DNA from: Yersinia entomophaga
Lineage (GTDB): Bacteria; Pseudomonadota; Gammaproteobacteria; Enterobacterales; Enterobacteriaceae
Assembly (NCBI RefSeq): GCF_001656035.1
Contig: NZ_CP010029.1
Span: 2,243,076 to 2,307,075 of the forward strand
Length of the DNA: 64,000 nt
Direction: 5' to 3'
Under the pieces are notes generated by a model that had not been told where the DNA came from, searched no databases, and was given only the letters and a program-made list of their open reading frames with translations. Positions 49,326 through 60,167 of the stretch are shown one piece after another. The position numbers and the translations under genes are program-made. How positions within the stretch are numbered: the first letter of the stretch is position 1; each line of letters starts with the position of its first letter.

Positions 49326-50699
49326 ATGAAAAAAAAGTCATTACTTCTTAGTGCACTAGCTATAAGCGTTGGCCTTAGCCTTGCCGCTGCACCGGCGGTT
49401 ACCGCAGCCCCCTTGCCAATGGCCGTCGCCGGACAACCTTTGCCAAGCCTTGCACCAATGTTAGAAAAAGTCCTGCCAGCGGTAGTCAGTGTCCATGTGA
49501 CCGGCACTCAAGCGCAGCAACAGCGTTTACCGGAAGAGTTTAAATTCTTCTTCGGCCCGAATGCGCCGATGAGCAAAGAAAGCATCCGACCGTTTGAAGG
49601 CCTGGGCTCAGGCGTGATTATTAACGCCGAGAAAGGCTATGTGCTGACTAATAATCACGTTATCAATAATGCAGATAAAATCCGCGTTCAGTTGAATGAT
49701 GGCCGTGAATATGATGCCAAACTGCTGGGGCGCGATGAGCAAACCGATATTGCTCTGTTACAGATTACGGATGCCAAAAACCTGAAAGCGATTCCTATCG
49801 CAGATTCAGACAATCTGCGAGTTGGTGATTTCGCCGTTGCGGTCGGTAACCCATTCGGTTTAGGCCAGACTGCAACATCCGGTATTATTTCCGCTCTGGG
49901 CCGCAGTGGCCTGAATCTGGAAGGGCTGGAAAACTTTATTCAAACCGATGCTTCTATCAACCGGGGTAATTCCGGCGGCGCGCTGGTTAACCTGAACGGC
50001 GAACTTATCGGGATTAACACGGCCATTCTGGCTCCGGGCGGCGGTAACATCGGGATCGGCTTTGCCATTCCGAGCAATATGGCGCAAAACCTAAGCCAGC
50101 AACTGATTGAGTTTGGTGAAGTCAAACGCGGCGTTTTAGGTATTAAAGGCAGTGAAATGACCGCCGACATGGCCAAAGCCTTTAATATCGACGCGCAGCG
50201 TGGCGCATTCGTCAGCGAAGTTATGCCGAAATCTGCTGCGGCGAAAGCCGGTATTAAAGCCGGTGACGTATTGGTTTCTGTGGATGGCAAGCCAATTAAC
50301 AGCTTCGCCGAGCTTCGCGCTAAAGTCGGAACGACCGGGCCGGGTAAAACCATCAAAGTTGGCTTACTGCGCGGCGGCAAACCGCTGGAAGTCTCGGTAA
50401 CGCTGGAAAACAGCAACCCGACCTCCACCAGCGCCGAAACCCTGTCTTCATCATTACAGGGTGCGTCTTTGAGCAACACCGAAATTAAAGGCGTAGGCAA
50501 AGGCGTTAAAGTCGATAACGTCGCTAAAGGTTCCCCAGCTGCACAGGCCGGGTTACAGAAAGATGATGTGATCATCGGTATCAACCGTCAGCAAACTAAA
50601 GATATCAGCGAGTTACGGAAAGCGCTGGCAACTAAACCTGCGGTGATGGCGTTGAATATCATCCGCGGCAACGAAACCATTTATCTATTATTACGTTAA
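49326..50699 (+). CDS. degQ: Periplasmic serine endoprotease DegQ
   Basis: This 457-residue HtrA-family protease and chaperone has a signal peptide (to ~28). A trypsin-like domain carries the catalytic triad His111, Asp141 and Ser216 (GNSGG). Two PDZ domains (~255-350 and ~370-455) follow. It matches E. coli DegQ (455 residues) in lacking the long LA-loop Q-linker of DegP. ATG 49326 starts the signal peptide. degS follows after 87 bases. Confidence 0.97.
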   Translation: MKKKSLLLSALAISVGLSLAAAPAVTAAPLPMAVAGQPLPSLAPMLEKVLPAVVSVHVTGTQAQQQRLPEEFKFFFGPNAPMSKESIRPFEGLGSGVIINAEKGYVLTNNHVINNADKIRVQLNDGREYDAKLLGRDEQTDIALLQITDAKNLKAIPIADSDNLRVGDFAVAVGNPFGLGQTATSGIISALGRSGLNLEGLENFIQTDASINRGNSGGALVNLNGELIGINTAILAPGGGNIGIGFAIPSNMAQNLSQQLIEFGEVKRGVLGIKGSEMTADMAKAFNIDAQRGAFVSEVMPKSAAAKAGIKAGDVLVSVDGKPINSFAELRAKVGTTGPGKTIKVGLLRGGKPLEVSVTLENSNPTSTSAETLSSSLQGASLSNTEIKGVGKGVKVDNVAKGSPAAQAGLQKDDVIIGINRQQTKDISELRKALATKPAVMALNIIRGNETIYLLLR

Positions 50700-50712
50700 T
50701 TTGTAGAAAAAT

Positions 50713-50742
50713 CGGACACAGCACAATGCTGTGTCCGGTTAA
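50713..50742 (+). terminator. Hairpin between degQ and degS
   Basis: A perfect eleven-base-pair stem (CGGACACAGCA / TGCTGTGTCCG) with a CAA loop is followed only by GTTAACT. It could partly terminate degQ and leave degS on a separate or reduced transcript. Confidence 0.6.
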
Positions 50743-50786
50743 CTCATGCTATTCTGCCATCACCTATCTTTCATGCCTTAAACCTC

Positions 50787-51863
50787 ATGTTTATTAAGCT
50801 ATTGCGATCCACCATTATTGGGCTGATTGTTGCCGGTATATTACTGGCTGCGCTGCCCGTTTTGCGTTCGCCCGGTTACCTGTTCGCCGGAAAAGCAGAG
50901 AGCACAGATAGTGAAGTTCCCGTTAGCTACAACCTTGGGGTGCGCAGAGCCGCGCCTGCGGTAGTCAATGTGTACAACCGCAGCATGGGTGCCACCGCTC
51001 AGGACGGTCTGGCCATTCGCACTCTGGGTTCTGGCGTGATCATGAGTGACAAGGGCTATATTCTTACCAACAAGCACGTGGTGAATAACGCTGAGCAGAT
51101 TATTGTGGCTCTGCAAGATGGGCGCGTGTCCGAAGCCTTGCTGGTTGGCTCCGACAATATGACCGATCTGGCCGTGCTAAAAATCGATGCGGGCAATTTG
51201 CCGGTTATACCGATTAATAACCACAGAATCCCACATGTTGGCGATGTGGTTCTTGCCATAGGTAACCCTTATAACCTAGGGCAAACAATTACTCAGGGCA
51301 TTATCAGCGCGACTGGACGCATAGGTTTAAGCTCATCCGGTCGACAAAACTTCCTGCAAACTGATGCATCGATCAATCAGGGAAACTCGGGGGGCGCGCT
51401 GGTCAACTCTCTCGGCGAATTGGTGGGAATTAATACGTTATCTTTCGATAAAAGTAACAATGGCGAAACGCCGGAAGGCATTGGCTTCGCAATTCCTACC
51501 GTTTTAGCCACTAAAGTAATGGAAAAACTGATTCGCGATGGGCGAGTCATTCGTGGCTTTATCGGCATTACCGGCGGCGATTATCCGCCGTTCCACGCCA
51601 ATACCCGCAATGCTTCCTCTAATCTGGAGCGCATTCACGGTATTAAAGTGAATCAGGTTTCGCCTAACGGCCCAGCGGCGGCGGCAAATATGCAGGTCGG
51701 TGATATTATCCTTAGTGTGAATAACAAACCGGCAATCTCTGCAGTAGAAACCATGGATCAGGTAGCCGAAGTCCGTCCTGGCACCACTATTCCCGTGGTT
51801 ATTCTGCGCAATGGCGAACAAATCACCCTGAACTTAACTATCAGTGAATATCCAGACAGCTGA
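50787..51863 (+). CDS. degS: Sigma-E pathway site-1 protease DegS
   Basis: This 358-residue HtrA-family protease is anchored by one N-terminal helix (~5-27). When its single PDZ domain (~260-355) senses misfolded outer-membrane proteins, it cuts RseA to start the sigma-E response. The triad is His97, Asp127 and Ser201 (GNSGG), with Ser201 at the same number as in E. coli. It follows degQ on the same strand and ends at a strong terminator shared with convergent murA. Confidence 0.98.
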   Translation: MFIKLLRSTIIGLIVAGILLAALPVLRSPGYLFAGKAESTDSEVPVSYNLGVRRAAPAVVNVYNRSMGATAQDGLAIRTLGSGVIMSDKGYILTNKHVVNNAEQIIVALQDGRVSEALLVGSDNMTDLAVLKIDAGNLPVIPINNHRIPHVGDVVLAIGNPYNLGQTITQGIISATGRIGLSSSGRQNFLQTDASINQGNSGGALVNSLGELVGINTLSFDKSNNGETPEGIGFAIPTVLATKVMEKLIRDGRVIRGFIGITGGDYPPFHANTRNASSNLERIHGIKVNQVSPNGPAAAANMQVGDIILSVNNKPAISAVETMDQVAEVRPGTTIPVVILRNGEQITLNLTISEYPDS

Positions 51864-51890
51864 TGGGATGAAATAATCTGAGTTACAGGC

Positions 51891-51933
51891 AAAAAAAGCC
51901 GGTCAGTTGAGAAACCTGACCGGCTTTTTTATA
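51891..51933. terminator. Bidirectional terminator between degS and murA
   Basis: A long perfect stem (AAAAAAGCCGGTCAG and its complement) has T-runs on both strands. It lies between the convergent genes. Confidence 0.95.
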
Positions 51934-52007
51934 TCTGGGTTCGGTTAAATCTGGCATGACTACATACCTGCCAGATTAAATCTCAGTTAGCTAAGCCGCA
52001 GCAAAGC

Positions 52008-53321
<1,314 letters not shown>

Positions 53322-53576
53322 TTAAAAGCCGTTAAGTTTGCGATCCCGCTGCCACTCTTGAGGCGTATAAGCTTTGATCGATAAAGCATGAATGCGGTTA
53401 TCAGCGATGTATTCCATCAAAGGCGCATACACAGCCTGCTGTTTCTTCACGCGGCTCATATCGGCAAATAACTCACCGACAGCAATCACCTGAAAATGAC
53501 TACCGTCGCCGGTCACGTGTGCTTCCTGTAGTGCCAATGCGTTCATCAGCACATCTTTAATTTCGTTGGTATCCAT
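53322..53576 (-). CDS. ibaG: BolA family iron-metabolism protein IbaG
   Basis: This 84-residue BolA-like protein is equal in length to E. coli IbaG (YrbA). It contains the family helix-turn-beta core VSIKAYTP-type segment ([16 protein letters not shown]) and a conserved His for cluster sharing with monothiol glutaredoxin. ATG 53576 aligns with the E. coli start; an ATG three codons earlier is possible. It is separated from mlaB by a terminator and probably reads into murA. Confidence 0.95.
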   Translation of the reverse strand: MDTNEIKDVLMNALALQEAHVTGDGSHFQVIAVGELFADMSRVKKQQAVYAPLMEYIADNRIHALSIKAYTPQEWQRDRKLNGF

Positions 53577-53644
53577 AATATTCATTCTATTTTCAGAGGA
53601 TCATAATCAGTCAAACATAGTAGATGAATACGGCGAGCTCTTAA

Positions 53645-53690
53645 ACTAAAGAAAAGCCCCTGTGTCGTAAGTTACGTACAGGGGCCAGAA
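53645..53690 (-). terminator. Terminator after mlaB
   Basis: An eight-base-pair stem (GCCCCTGT / ACAGGGGC, arms 53656-53663 and 53678-53685) is followed on the minus strand by TTTTCTTTAG. It sits between mlaB and ibaG, closing the mlaFEDCB transcript. Confidence 0.8.
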
Positions 53691-53723
53691 TGCCGTTATG
53701 CTCAACTAAGGTCGTGCGACGCG

Positions 53724-54026
53724 CTAAGTTGCCGCCGTGACTGGAATTATTTCCTGTAAGTTGTATAACGTAATCAGCGTCGCCAAACGATCGCTGACGC
53801 CTGAAATTTTCAGCTCGACGCCTCGCTGATGCAACGCTTCACGTAAATGAACCAGCAACGCCAAACCTGAAGAGTCAACACGCTGTAACTGCGCCACATT
53901 CAGGCAAGTTTTATCCGCCAGCAAAGCGTTCCGCTGCTGCCACAGTGGCAGCAAGGTTTCACGATCCAGATCCCCAATCAGCCACAGCGTGCTGCCTTGG
54001 GATTCCCAGCGAAGCTCATCTGCCAT
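53724..54026 (-). CDS. mlaB: STAS-domain component MlaB
   Basis: This 100-residue cytoplasmic STAS protein stabilises and activates the MlaF ATPase in the MlaFEDB complex, which moves phospholipids for outer-membrane asymmetry. The STAS helix motif is VDSSGLALLVHL; Ser occupies the place of E. coli Thr52, keeping a hydroxyl. It starts two bases after the mlaC stop, at the end of mlaFEDCB. Confidence 0.94.
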   Translation of the reverse strand: MADELRWESQGSTLWLIGDLDRETLLPLWQQRNALLADKTCLNVAQLQRVDSSGLALLVHLREALHQRGVELKISGVSDRLATLITLYNLQEIIPVTAAT

Positions 54027-54028
54027 AA

Positions 54029-54655
54029 TTATTTTTGATCCAACGTAATAGGCTGTTTGGCGGCGATTAACAATTGCTTAGTCAAACCGTCTACACCCTG
54101 AGTGCGCAAAATCGATGCCCATTCATTCTGCTTGGTGCTGATCATGCTGACGCCTTCCGCAATCATGTCAAAGGCTTGCCAGTGACCAGTTTGACTATTT
54201 TTACGCCATTGGAAATCCAAACGCACCGGAGGTCGTCCATTGGGGTCCAAAATGGTGACGCGGATAGCGATAATATTAGCATCACCCAGCGGGTGTTCTG
54301 GCGCAATTTGGTAAGTTTGACCGTGATATAAAGCCAATGCCTGGCCGTAGGCCTGTTCCAGATATTGGCCAAAAGCGTTGAAATAGGCTTCGCGCTGAGC
54401 TGGCGTGGCGCTTTTGTAATAAGTGCCTAGCACTAAGGCTCCGGCGTATTTAATCTGCACGAACGGCATCAGTTCTTCATGAACGATGGTGCGCAGATAA
54501 TCTGGATTCTGCTTAATTTTAGGCTGTTCGTTTTTCAGACGAGTGAAAGTTTTTTGCGCTGCATCGTCCATCAGACGATAAGGGTTGGTTTGATCCACGG
54601 CATTTGCCAACGGTGCCACCACCAACAGTGCGACCATTAATAAACGTTTAAACAT
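54029..54655 (-). CDS. mlaC: Periplasmic phospholipid shuttle MlaC
   Basis: This 208-residue protein has a signal peptide ([15 protein letters not shown]). A lipid-binding domain follows, with the family blocks [14 protein letters not shown] and LNLN-type core [15 protein letters not shown]. It carries phospholipid between MlaA at the outer membrane and MlaFEDB at the inner membrane. GAGGGC precedes the start and mlaD ends 12 bases upstream. Confidence 0.96.
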   Translation of the reverse strand: MFKRLLMVALLVVAPLANAVDQTNPYRLMDDAAQKTFTRLKNEQPKIKQNPDYLRTIVHEELMPFVQIKYAGALVLGTYYKSATPAQREAYFNAFGQYLEQAYGQALALYHGQTYQIAPEHPLGDANIIAIRVTILDPNGRPPVRLDFQWRKNSQTGHWQAFDMIAEGVSMISTKQNEWASILRTQGVDGLTKQLLIAAKQPITLDQK

Positions 54656-54667
54656 TCAAATGCCCTC

Positions 54668-55204
54668 TTAATGAATTTGAGCCGCAGGAGGAGTAGAACC
54701 CCCTGCCGGTGCAGTTTCAGGGGTTTCCTGATTATTACCGCCGCTTTTGTACAGGAACTGGCCGATTAAATCTTCCAGAACCAATGCAGATTTGGTGTCC
54801 TGAATGGTGCCACCCTCTTTCAAAATACTGGTGCCCATTTCCGGATCTTCAAAACCCACGTTTAACGCCAGATATTGTTCGCCCAATAAACCTGAGGTAC
54901 GAATCGCTAAAGAGCTGGTATCAGGAATTCGGTTATATTGATCCTCTATATCAATCGCAACTCGCGGACTGTAATTTTTGGTATCAAGAGTAATATCGGC
55001 CACCCGTCCTACCACTACACCACCAATTTTAACCGGTGAACTGGCTTTCAGGCCGCCAATATTATCAAAAGTGGCATATATCCGGTAAGTAGGCTGATTG
55101 CCAACAGATTTAATATCCGCCACTTTCAGGCATAAAAAGATGATTGCCGCTAAGGCAATCACGATAAATAGGCCCACCCAGACTTCAGTTTTCTTCGTTT
55201 GCAT
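54668..55204 (-). CDS. mlaD: MCE-domain component MlaD
   Basis: This 178-residue protein has one N-terminal membrane helix (~8-28) and one periplasmic MCE domain. The domain runs from TYRIYATFDNIGGL through RTSGLLGEQYLALNVG and forms the hexameric lipid channel of MlaFEDB. The C-terminal tail is Pro/Ala-rich. ATG 55204 (MQTKKTEVW) aligns with E. coli; the frame's earlier start overlaps mlaE. It starts four bases after the mlaE stop. Confidence 0.96.
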   Translation of the reverse strand: MQTKKTEVWVGLFIVIALAAIIFLCLKVADIKSVGNQPTYRIYATFDNIGGLKASSPVKIGGVVVGRVADITLDTKNYSPRVAIDIEDQYNRIPDTSSLAIRTSGLLGEQYLALNVGFEDPEMGTSILKEGGTIQDTKSALVLEDLIGQFLYKSGGNNQETPETAPAGGSTPPAAQIH

Positions 55205-55208
55205 CGAC

Positions 55209-55991
55209 TCAATTCCCAAACATCAGTGCTGTCAGCACAAAATCTAATCCCAGTACCGCCAGTGATGAATGCACCACGGTACGGGTCGTTGCCCGGCTAA
55301 TCCCTTCTGATGTTGGGATTGCATCATACCCATTGAACAGCGCAATCCAGGTCACGGTAATGGCAAATACCAGACTCTTGATCAGGCAATTCAGTAAATC
55401 TGTACGCCAATCAACCGCGCCCTGCATGGCTGACCAGAAGAAGCCGCTATCGATACCTTTCCAGTCCACGCCAACCACGGAGCCACCCCAGATACCGACT
55501 GCGACAAAAATTGCCGTCAGCAGAGGCATACTGATTAAACCGGCCCAAAAGCGGGGCGCAACAACCCGGCGCAATGGATCGATAGCCATCATTTCCAGAC
55601 TGGAGATTTGCTCGGTGGCTTTCATCAGGCCGATTTCTGCGGTCAGCGCAGAACCGGCTCGCCCGGCGAACAATAACGCCGTCACCACCGGTCCTAGCTC
55701 ACGTAGCAAGGACAGTGAGACCATCATGCCCAGACTGGCTTCTGCGCTATAGGTGGTCAGAATCAGATAGCCTTGCAAGCCCAGCACCATGCCGATAAAG
55801 AGGCCAGAAACGACAATAATCAGCAGGGATTGTACCCCCACGCTATAAAGCTGCTTTACCAGTAGCGGTAACTGCTTGCGCGGTTGCGGGCAACCAATTA
55901 TGGCGTTGAACAACATCAATCCCGCTCGCCCGAACGTAGCGCAAATATTAATACCTTTGCGGCCTACGGACGCTAACGTCTGTACTAACAT
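55209..55991 (-). CDS. mlaE: ABC permease component MlaE
   Basis: This 260-residue inner-membrane permease is identical in length to E. coli MlaE. It has five membrane helices and the family blocks [24 protein letters not shown] (split in family alignments) and [15 protein letters not shown]. It forms the membrane core of MlaFEDB. ATG 55991 has GGAG seven bases before it; the frame's earlier start is a GTG two codons upstream. Confidence 0.97.
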   Translation of the reverse strand: MLVQTLASVGRKGINICATFGRAGLMLFNAIIGCPQPRKQLPLLVKQLYSVGVQSLLIIVVSGLFIGMVLGLQGYLILTTYSAEASLGMMVSLSLLRELGPVVTALLFAGRAGSALTAEIGLMKATEQISSLEMMAIDPLRRVVAPRFWAGLISMPLLTAIFVAVGIWGGSVVGVDWKGIDSGFFWSAMQGAVDWRTDLLNCLIKSLVFAITVTWIALFNGYDAIPTSEGISRATTRTVVHSSLAVLGLDFVLTALMFGN

Positions 55992-56001
55992 GAACACTCC
56001 A

Positions 56002-56805
56002 TCAGCCTAATAGCTCGGTTTTATAATCGCCCGCCGGGAAACGGAATGGTACCGGCCCGTCAGCGATGCCATCCAGGAATTGACGCACCCGAGGATCGCT
56101 ATTGGTTTGTAACTGCTTCGGCGTTCCTTCAGCAATAACATGCTGATCGGCAACGATATAGGCATAATCCGCGATGCTAAGCACTTCTGGCACATCGTGA
56201 GAAACCACGACGCAGGTTACGCCCAACGCATGATTCAGCTCATCAATCAGCTTAACCAATACCCCCATAGTGATTGGGTCCTGCCCGACAAAAGGCTCAT
56301 CAAACATGATGAGTTCAGGATCCAATGCAATAGCCCGCGCCAGCGCCGCACGACGAGCCATACCGCCCGAAAGCTCGGCCGGCATAAGATTTGCCGCACC
56401 GCGCAGCCCCACGGCTTCCAGCTTCATCATCACCGTGCTGTGTAGCAGTTCTTCCGGTAGATGACCATGTTCGCGCAGCGGAAAAGCCACGTTTTCAAAC
56501 ACCGTCAAATCGGTAAACAAAGCTCCAGACTGGAACAACATGCTCATTTTTTTACGCACGTCATACAGGCGATGTCTGGAAAGTGATGGAATATTATCGC
56601 CATCAAACCAGATTTCACCGGCGTCCGGAGTTAGCTGCCCGCCAATCAAACGCAGCAGCGTGGTTTTTCCTATACCCGACGGCCCCATAATAGCGGTGAC
56701 TTTGCCCTTAGGTACGGTCATGTTGATATCTGTAAAAATAGGGCGCTCTCCGCGGGTAAAACTCATCCTACGGATCTCAATCAGATTAGACACCGGCTGA
56801 TTCAT
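56002..56805 (-). CDS. mlaF: ABC ATPase component MlaF
   Basis: This 267-residue cytoplasmic ATPase energises MlaFEDB. Walker A is GPSGIGKTT, the signature is [12 protein letters not shown], and Walker B is [12 protein letters not shown], followed by the switch His in VVSHD. It is the first gene of the mlaFEDCB operon and is divergent from yrbG across 245 bases that hold both promoters. AAGGG precedes the start. Confidence 0.97.
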   Translation of the reverse strand: MNQPVSNLIEIRRMSFTRGERPIFTDINMTVPKGKVTAIMGPSGIGKTTLLRLIGGQLTPDAGEIWFDGDNIPSLSRHRLYDVRKKMSMLFQSGALFTDLTVFENVAFPLREHGHLPEELLHSTVMMKLEAVGLRGAANLMPAELSGGMARRAALARAIALDPELIMFDEPFVGQDPITMGVLVKLIDELNHALGVTCVVVSHDVPEVLSIADYAYIVADQHVIAEGTPKQLQTNSDPRVRQFLDGIADGPVPFRFPAGDYKTELLG

Positions 56806-57050
56806 GCTTATTTATCCCTTCAGGCCGTTTATTACCTATTTAACCGCCAATGCTACAGTAAATGGAGTCAATAGGTGTAACGCGTAGCATTCTTACAACT
56901 TATTTGCGCTTTTTCGTAGCCAAAGTGGCCATAAGTTTTACTTTTCCGACGCCCACAGTCAAAATTAGTGCATTAAGAGAATGAGAGCGAAAGCTCAAAC
57001 AAATGCCCTTTCGCCAACGGACCGGGGATTATACCCAATAAGGACTCTGC

Positions 57051-58028
57051 ATGTTTCTTGCGATAGCATTATTAATCGTTGGCTTGGTTTTATTGGTGTA
57101 CGGCGCGGATCGCCTGGTGTACGGCGCCGCCGTTTTGTCCCGCTCGTTAGGTGTTCCACCGTTAATTATCGGTATGACCATTGTCGGCATCGGCACCTCT
57201 CTACCTGAATTGATTGTTTCAGTTACGGCCGCACTCAATAACCAAACCGATATGGCGGTGGGTAACGTTATCGGCTCAAACATTACCAATTTGCTGCTGA
57301 TTATTGGCGGAGCCGCGTTTATTCGCCCGCTGACGGTAAGATCAGAAATTCTGCAACGAGAACTCCCGTTAATGTTGGTGGTCACTGTTCTGTGCGGCTT
57401 TGTGCTATCTAACAATTATCTTAGCCAATGGGATGGGGTTATTTTACTGACTGCCGCCGCCGCTTTTATCACCCTGATGTTGAAGATTGCCCGTCTGGCG
57501 CACAATGAAGGTAACGATATTCTTACCCGCGAGCAATTATCAGAATTGCCTCAGGACAGCAGTAATACCGTGGCCTGTCTGTGGCTGGTGCTGGCGTTTA
57601 TTATATTACCGCTTTCCGCCAAAATTGTGGTTGATAATGCCACGGTGATTGCCCGCTTCTTTGGGCTGAGTGAGTTAGTCATTGGTTTAACAGTGATTGC
57701 CATCGGCACCAGCCTGCCAGAATTGGCGACTTCTATAGCCGGCGCACTAAAAGGCGAGGATGATATGGCCATCGGTAATATCATCGGCTCCAATATTTTT
57801 AATATCGTGATCGTATTGGGCGTACCGGCGTTATTGTCTCCGGGTGCAATTAATCCGGAAGCTTTCCAGCGAGATTACTGGGTAATGCTGGTTGTAAGCG
57901 TCATATTTACCCTACTTTGCCTTGGGCGAAAACAACGAATCGGTCATCTGGCCGGCGCTCTGTTATTATGTGGCTTTATCGCGTACCTTGCGGTGCTATT
58001 TTTCGCCCCTTTCAGCGCAGTATTATAA
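57051..58028 (+). CDS. yrbG: Calcium/sodium antiporter family protein YrbG
   Basis: This 325-residue inner-membrane protein of the CaCA family has two inverted halves with matching ion-binding repeats. They are GIGTSLPELIVSV...GNVIGSNITN in the first and AIGTSLPELATSI...GNIIGSNIFN in the second. It matches E. coli YrbG; the transported ion is not settled. AAGGA precedes the ATG. It begins the rightward run into kdsD, 18 bases downstream. Confidence 0.96.
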   Translation: MFLAIALLIVGLVLLVYGADRLVYGAAVLSRSLGVPPLIIGMTIVGIGTSLPELIVSVTAALNNQTDMAVGNVIGSNITNLLLIIGGAAFIRPLTVRSEILQRELPLMLVVTVLCGFVLSNNYLSQWDGVILLTAAAAFITLMLKIARLAHNEGNDILTREQLSELPQDSSNTVACLWLVLAFIILPLSAKIVVDNATVIARFFGLSELVIGLTVIAIGTSLPELATSIAGALKGEDDMAIGNIIGSNIFNIVIVLGVPALLSPGAINPEAFQRDYWVMLVVSVIFTLLCLGRKQRIGHLAGALLLCGFIAYLAVLFFAPFSAVL

Positions 58029-58046
58029 AACGAGCGGGAACTGAGT

Positions 58047-59033
58047 ATGTCGAACGTTGCTTTGCATCCGGATGTAGATTTTCAACAGGCCGGTAAACAG
58101 GTATTACAGATCGAACGTGATGGCCTGGCCGAACTTGATCAATATATTAATGAAGATTTCGCTCGCGCCTGCGAGAAAATGTTCCATTGTCAGGGCAAGA
58201 TCGTCGTGATGGGCATGGGGAAATCTGGCCACATCGGTTGCAAAATTGCGGCCACCTTCGCCAGTACCGGTTCACCGGCCTTCTTTGTACATCCGGGGGA
58301 AGCTAGCCACGGCGATTTGGGAATGGTAACACCGCAGGATATCGTGCTGGCCATTTCTAATTCCGGCGAATCCAACGAGATTCTGGCATTGATTCCGGTG
58401 TTGAAACGTCAACGCATTCCATTGATCTGTATGACGAACAATCCAAACAGCACCATGGGCAAGGCCGCAGATATTCATTTATGCATCAAAGTGCCGCAGG
58501 AAGCCTGCCCACTGGGTCTGGCGCCAACCACCAGCACTACCGCGACCTTGGTGATGGGCGATGCATTAGCCGTCGCGCTGCTGAAAGCCCGTGGCTTTAC
58601 TCAGGAAGACTTCGCGCTGTCCCATCCCGGCGGCGCACTGGGGCGTAAACTACTCTTGCGCATCAGCGATATCATGCACACTGGCGATGATATTCCCCAC
58701 GTCAGTCCCGATGCTTCGCTGCGTGATGCATTATTAGAGATCACTCGGAAGAATCTTGGTTTAACCGTTATCTGTAACGACTTGATGAAGATCGAGGGTA
58801 TCTTTACCGACGGCGACTTACGCCGCGTATTTGATATGGGTATCGACCTGAATAACGCCAAAATTGCCGATGTAATGACCCGCGGCGGCGTTCGGGTACG
58901 CCCGAATATTCTGGCGGTTGATGCGCTAAATCTGATGGAATCACGTCATATCACCGCGCTATTAGTGGCTGACGGTGACCAATTATTGGGCGTGGTTCAT
59001 ATGCATGACATGCTGAGAGCAGGCGTCGTATAA
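58047..59033 (+). CDS. kdsD: D-arabinose-5-phosphate isomerase KdsD
   Basis: This 328-residue cytoplasmic enzyme isomerises ribulose-5-phosphate to arabinose-5-phosphate, the first step to KDO. An N-terminal SIS domain (VVMGMGKSGHIGCKIAATF; ISNSGESNE) is followed by two CBS domains (~205-328). Length equals E. coli KdsD. It is followed closely by kdsC, which acts later in the same pathway. Confidence 0.98.
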   Translation: MSNVALHPDVDFQQAGKQVLQIERDGLAELDQYINEDFARACEKMFHCQGKIVVMGMGKSGHIGCKIAATFASTGSPAFFVHPGEASHGDLGMVTPQDIVLAISNSGESNEILALIPVLKRQRIPLICMTNNPNSTMGKAADIHLCIKVPQEACPLGLAPTTSTTATLVMGDALAVALLKARGFTQEDFALSHPGGALGRKLLLRISDIMHTGDDIPHVSPDASLRDALLEITRKNLGLTVICNDLMKIEGIFTDGDLRRVFDMGIDLNNAKIADVMTRGGVRVRPNILAVDALNLMESRHITALLVADGDQLLGVVHMHDMLRAGVV

Positions 59034-59043
59034 AGGATATGGA

Positions 59044-59607
59044 ATGAGTAACACTGAGTATGCGGACACTTGCTACGGGCCGGTAACCGCAGATGTAATG
59101 CAAAGAGCGGCCAAAATCCGGCTGCTGATTTGCGACGTGGACGGCGTGATGTCCGACGGCCTGATTTTTATGGGCAACGATGGCGAAGAGCTGAAAAGCT
59201 TTAATGTCCGCGATGGTTATGGCATCCGCTGCCTGCTCACCTCTGGGATTGAAGTGGCCATTATCACCGGCCGTTCAGCAAAGTTACTGGAAGACCGAGC
59301 TAAAACCTTGGGGATTACTCATCTTTACCAAGGGCAACCCAATAAGCTTTTGGCCTATGGTGAACTGTTAGATACACTCTCCTGTCAGCCTGAGGAAGTC
59401 GCGTACATCGGTGACGACCTGATTGACTGGCCGGTGATGGCACAGGTTGGTTTATCCGTAGCGGTGGCAGATGCCCACCCTCTGCTGCTACCTAAAGCAC
59501 ATTATGTTACGCGGATAAACGGCGGGCGCGGTGCAGTGCGTGAATTATGCGATTTAATACTGCTCGCGCAGGATAAGCTGGAAGGTGCCGAAGGGTTGTC
59601 GATATGA
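59044..59607 (+). CDS. kdsC: KDO-8-phosphate phosphatase KdsC
   Basis: This 187-residue HAD-family phosphatase releases KDO from KDO 8-phosphate. The catalytic DVDGVMSDG motif (residues 31-39) lacks a cap domain, as in the C0 subclass, which is tetrameric. GDDLIDWPVM is the acidic metal motif. AAGGA precedes the start and the stop overlaps lptC by four bases (ATGA). Confidence 0.98.
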   Translation: MSNTEYADTCYGPVTADVMQRAAKIRLLICDVDGVMSDGLIFMGNDGEELKSFNVRDGYGIRCLLTSGIEVAIITGRSAKLLEDRAKTLGITHLYQGQPNKLLAYGELLDTLSCQPEEVAYIGDDLIDWPVMAQVGLSVAVADAHPLLLPKAHYVTRINGGRGAVRELCDLILLAQDKLEGAEGLSI

Positions 59608-60167
59608 GTAAAACAAAATTTTGGATCACGCTAATACTGGCGTTGATTACGCTGTCGCTGATTGGCTGGAACTTTTCCGGATTTAATCAGAAAGATCAGA
59701 ATATTCCAGTCGACGATAATGAACCGACCTACCAAAGTCAGCATACGGTGACGGTAGTTTATAATCCGGTCGGTAAACTCAATTACAAACTGGTGGCGGA
59801 AGATGTTAAAAATTACACCACCAAAGAGGTGACCTGGTTTACCAAACCGGTCATGACCATGTTTGATGAAAATGCCGTAGCGACTTGGTCAGTCCGCGCC
59901 GATCGCGCCAAACTGACCGATGACAGAATGCTGTATTTATACGGTAATGTGGTCGTGGACAGTTTAACCACCACTTCGCAATTGCAGAAAATCAAAACCG
60001 ATAATGCGCAGGTTAATTTGATCACTCAGGATGTATCCTCAGACGATGAAGTTACCCTTTATGGCATTGGGTTTACATCTAACGGCATGAAAATGCGTGG
60101 GAATTTGCGGAACAAAACCGCCGAGCTGATTGAAAAGGTTAAAACCTATTATGAAATCCAAAAATAA
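59604..60167 (+). CDS. lptC: LPS export protein LptC
   Basis: This 187-residue bitopic protein has one N-terminal helix (~6-24) and a periplasmic beta-jellyroll. It passes LPS from LptB2FG to LptA. Conserved motifs include NYTTKEVTWFTKPVMTM and the Gly residue in LYGNVVVDS. It is translationally coupled to kdsC and its end overlaps lptA by 17 bases. Confidence 0.96.
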   Translation: MSKTKFWITLILALITLSLIGWNFSGFNQKDQNIPVDDNEPTYQSQHTVTVVYNPVGKLNYKLVAEDVKNYTTKEVTWFTKPVMTMFDENAVATWSVRADRAKLTDDRMLYLYGNVVVDSLTTTSQLQKIKTDNAQVNLITQDVSSDDEVTLYGIGFTSNGMKMRGNLRNKTAELIEKVKTYYEIQK

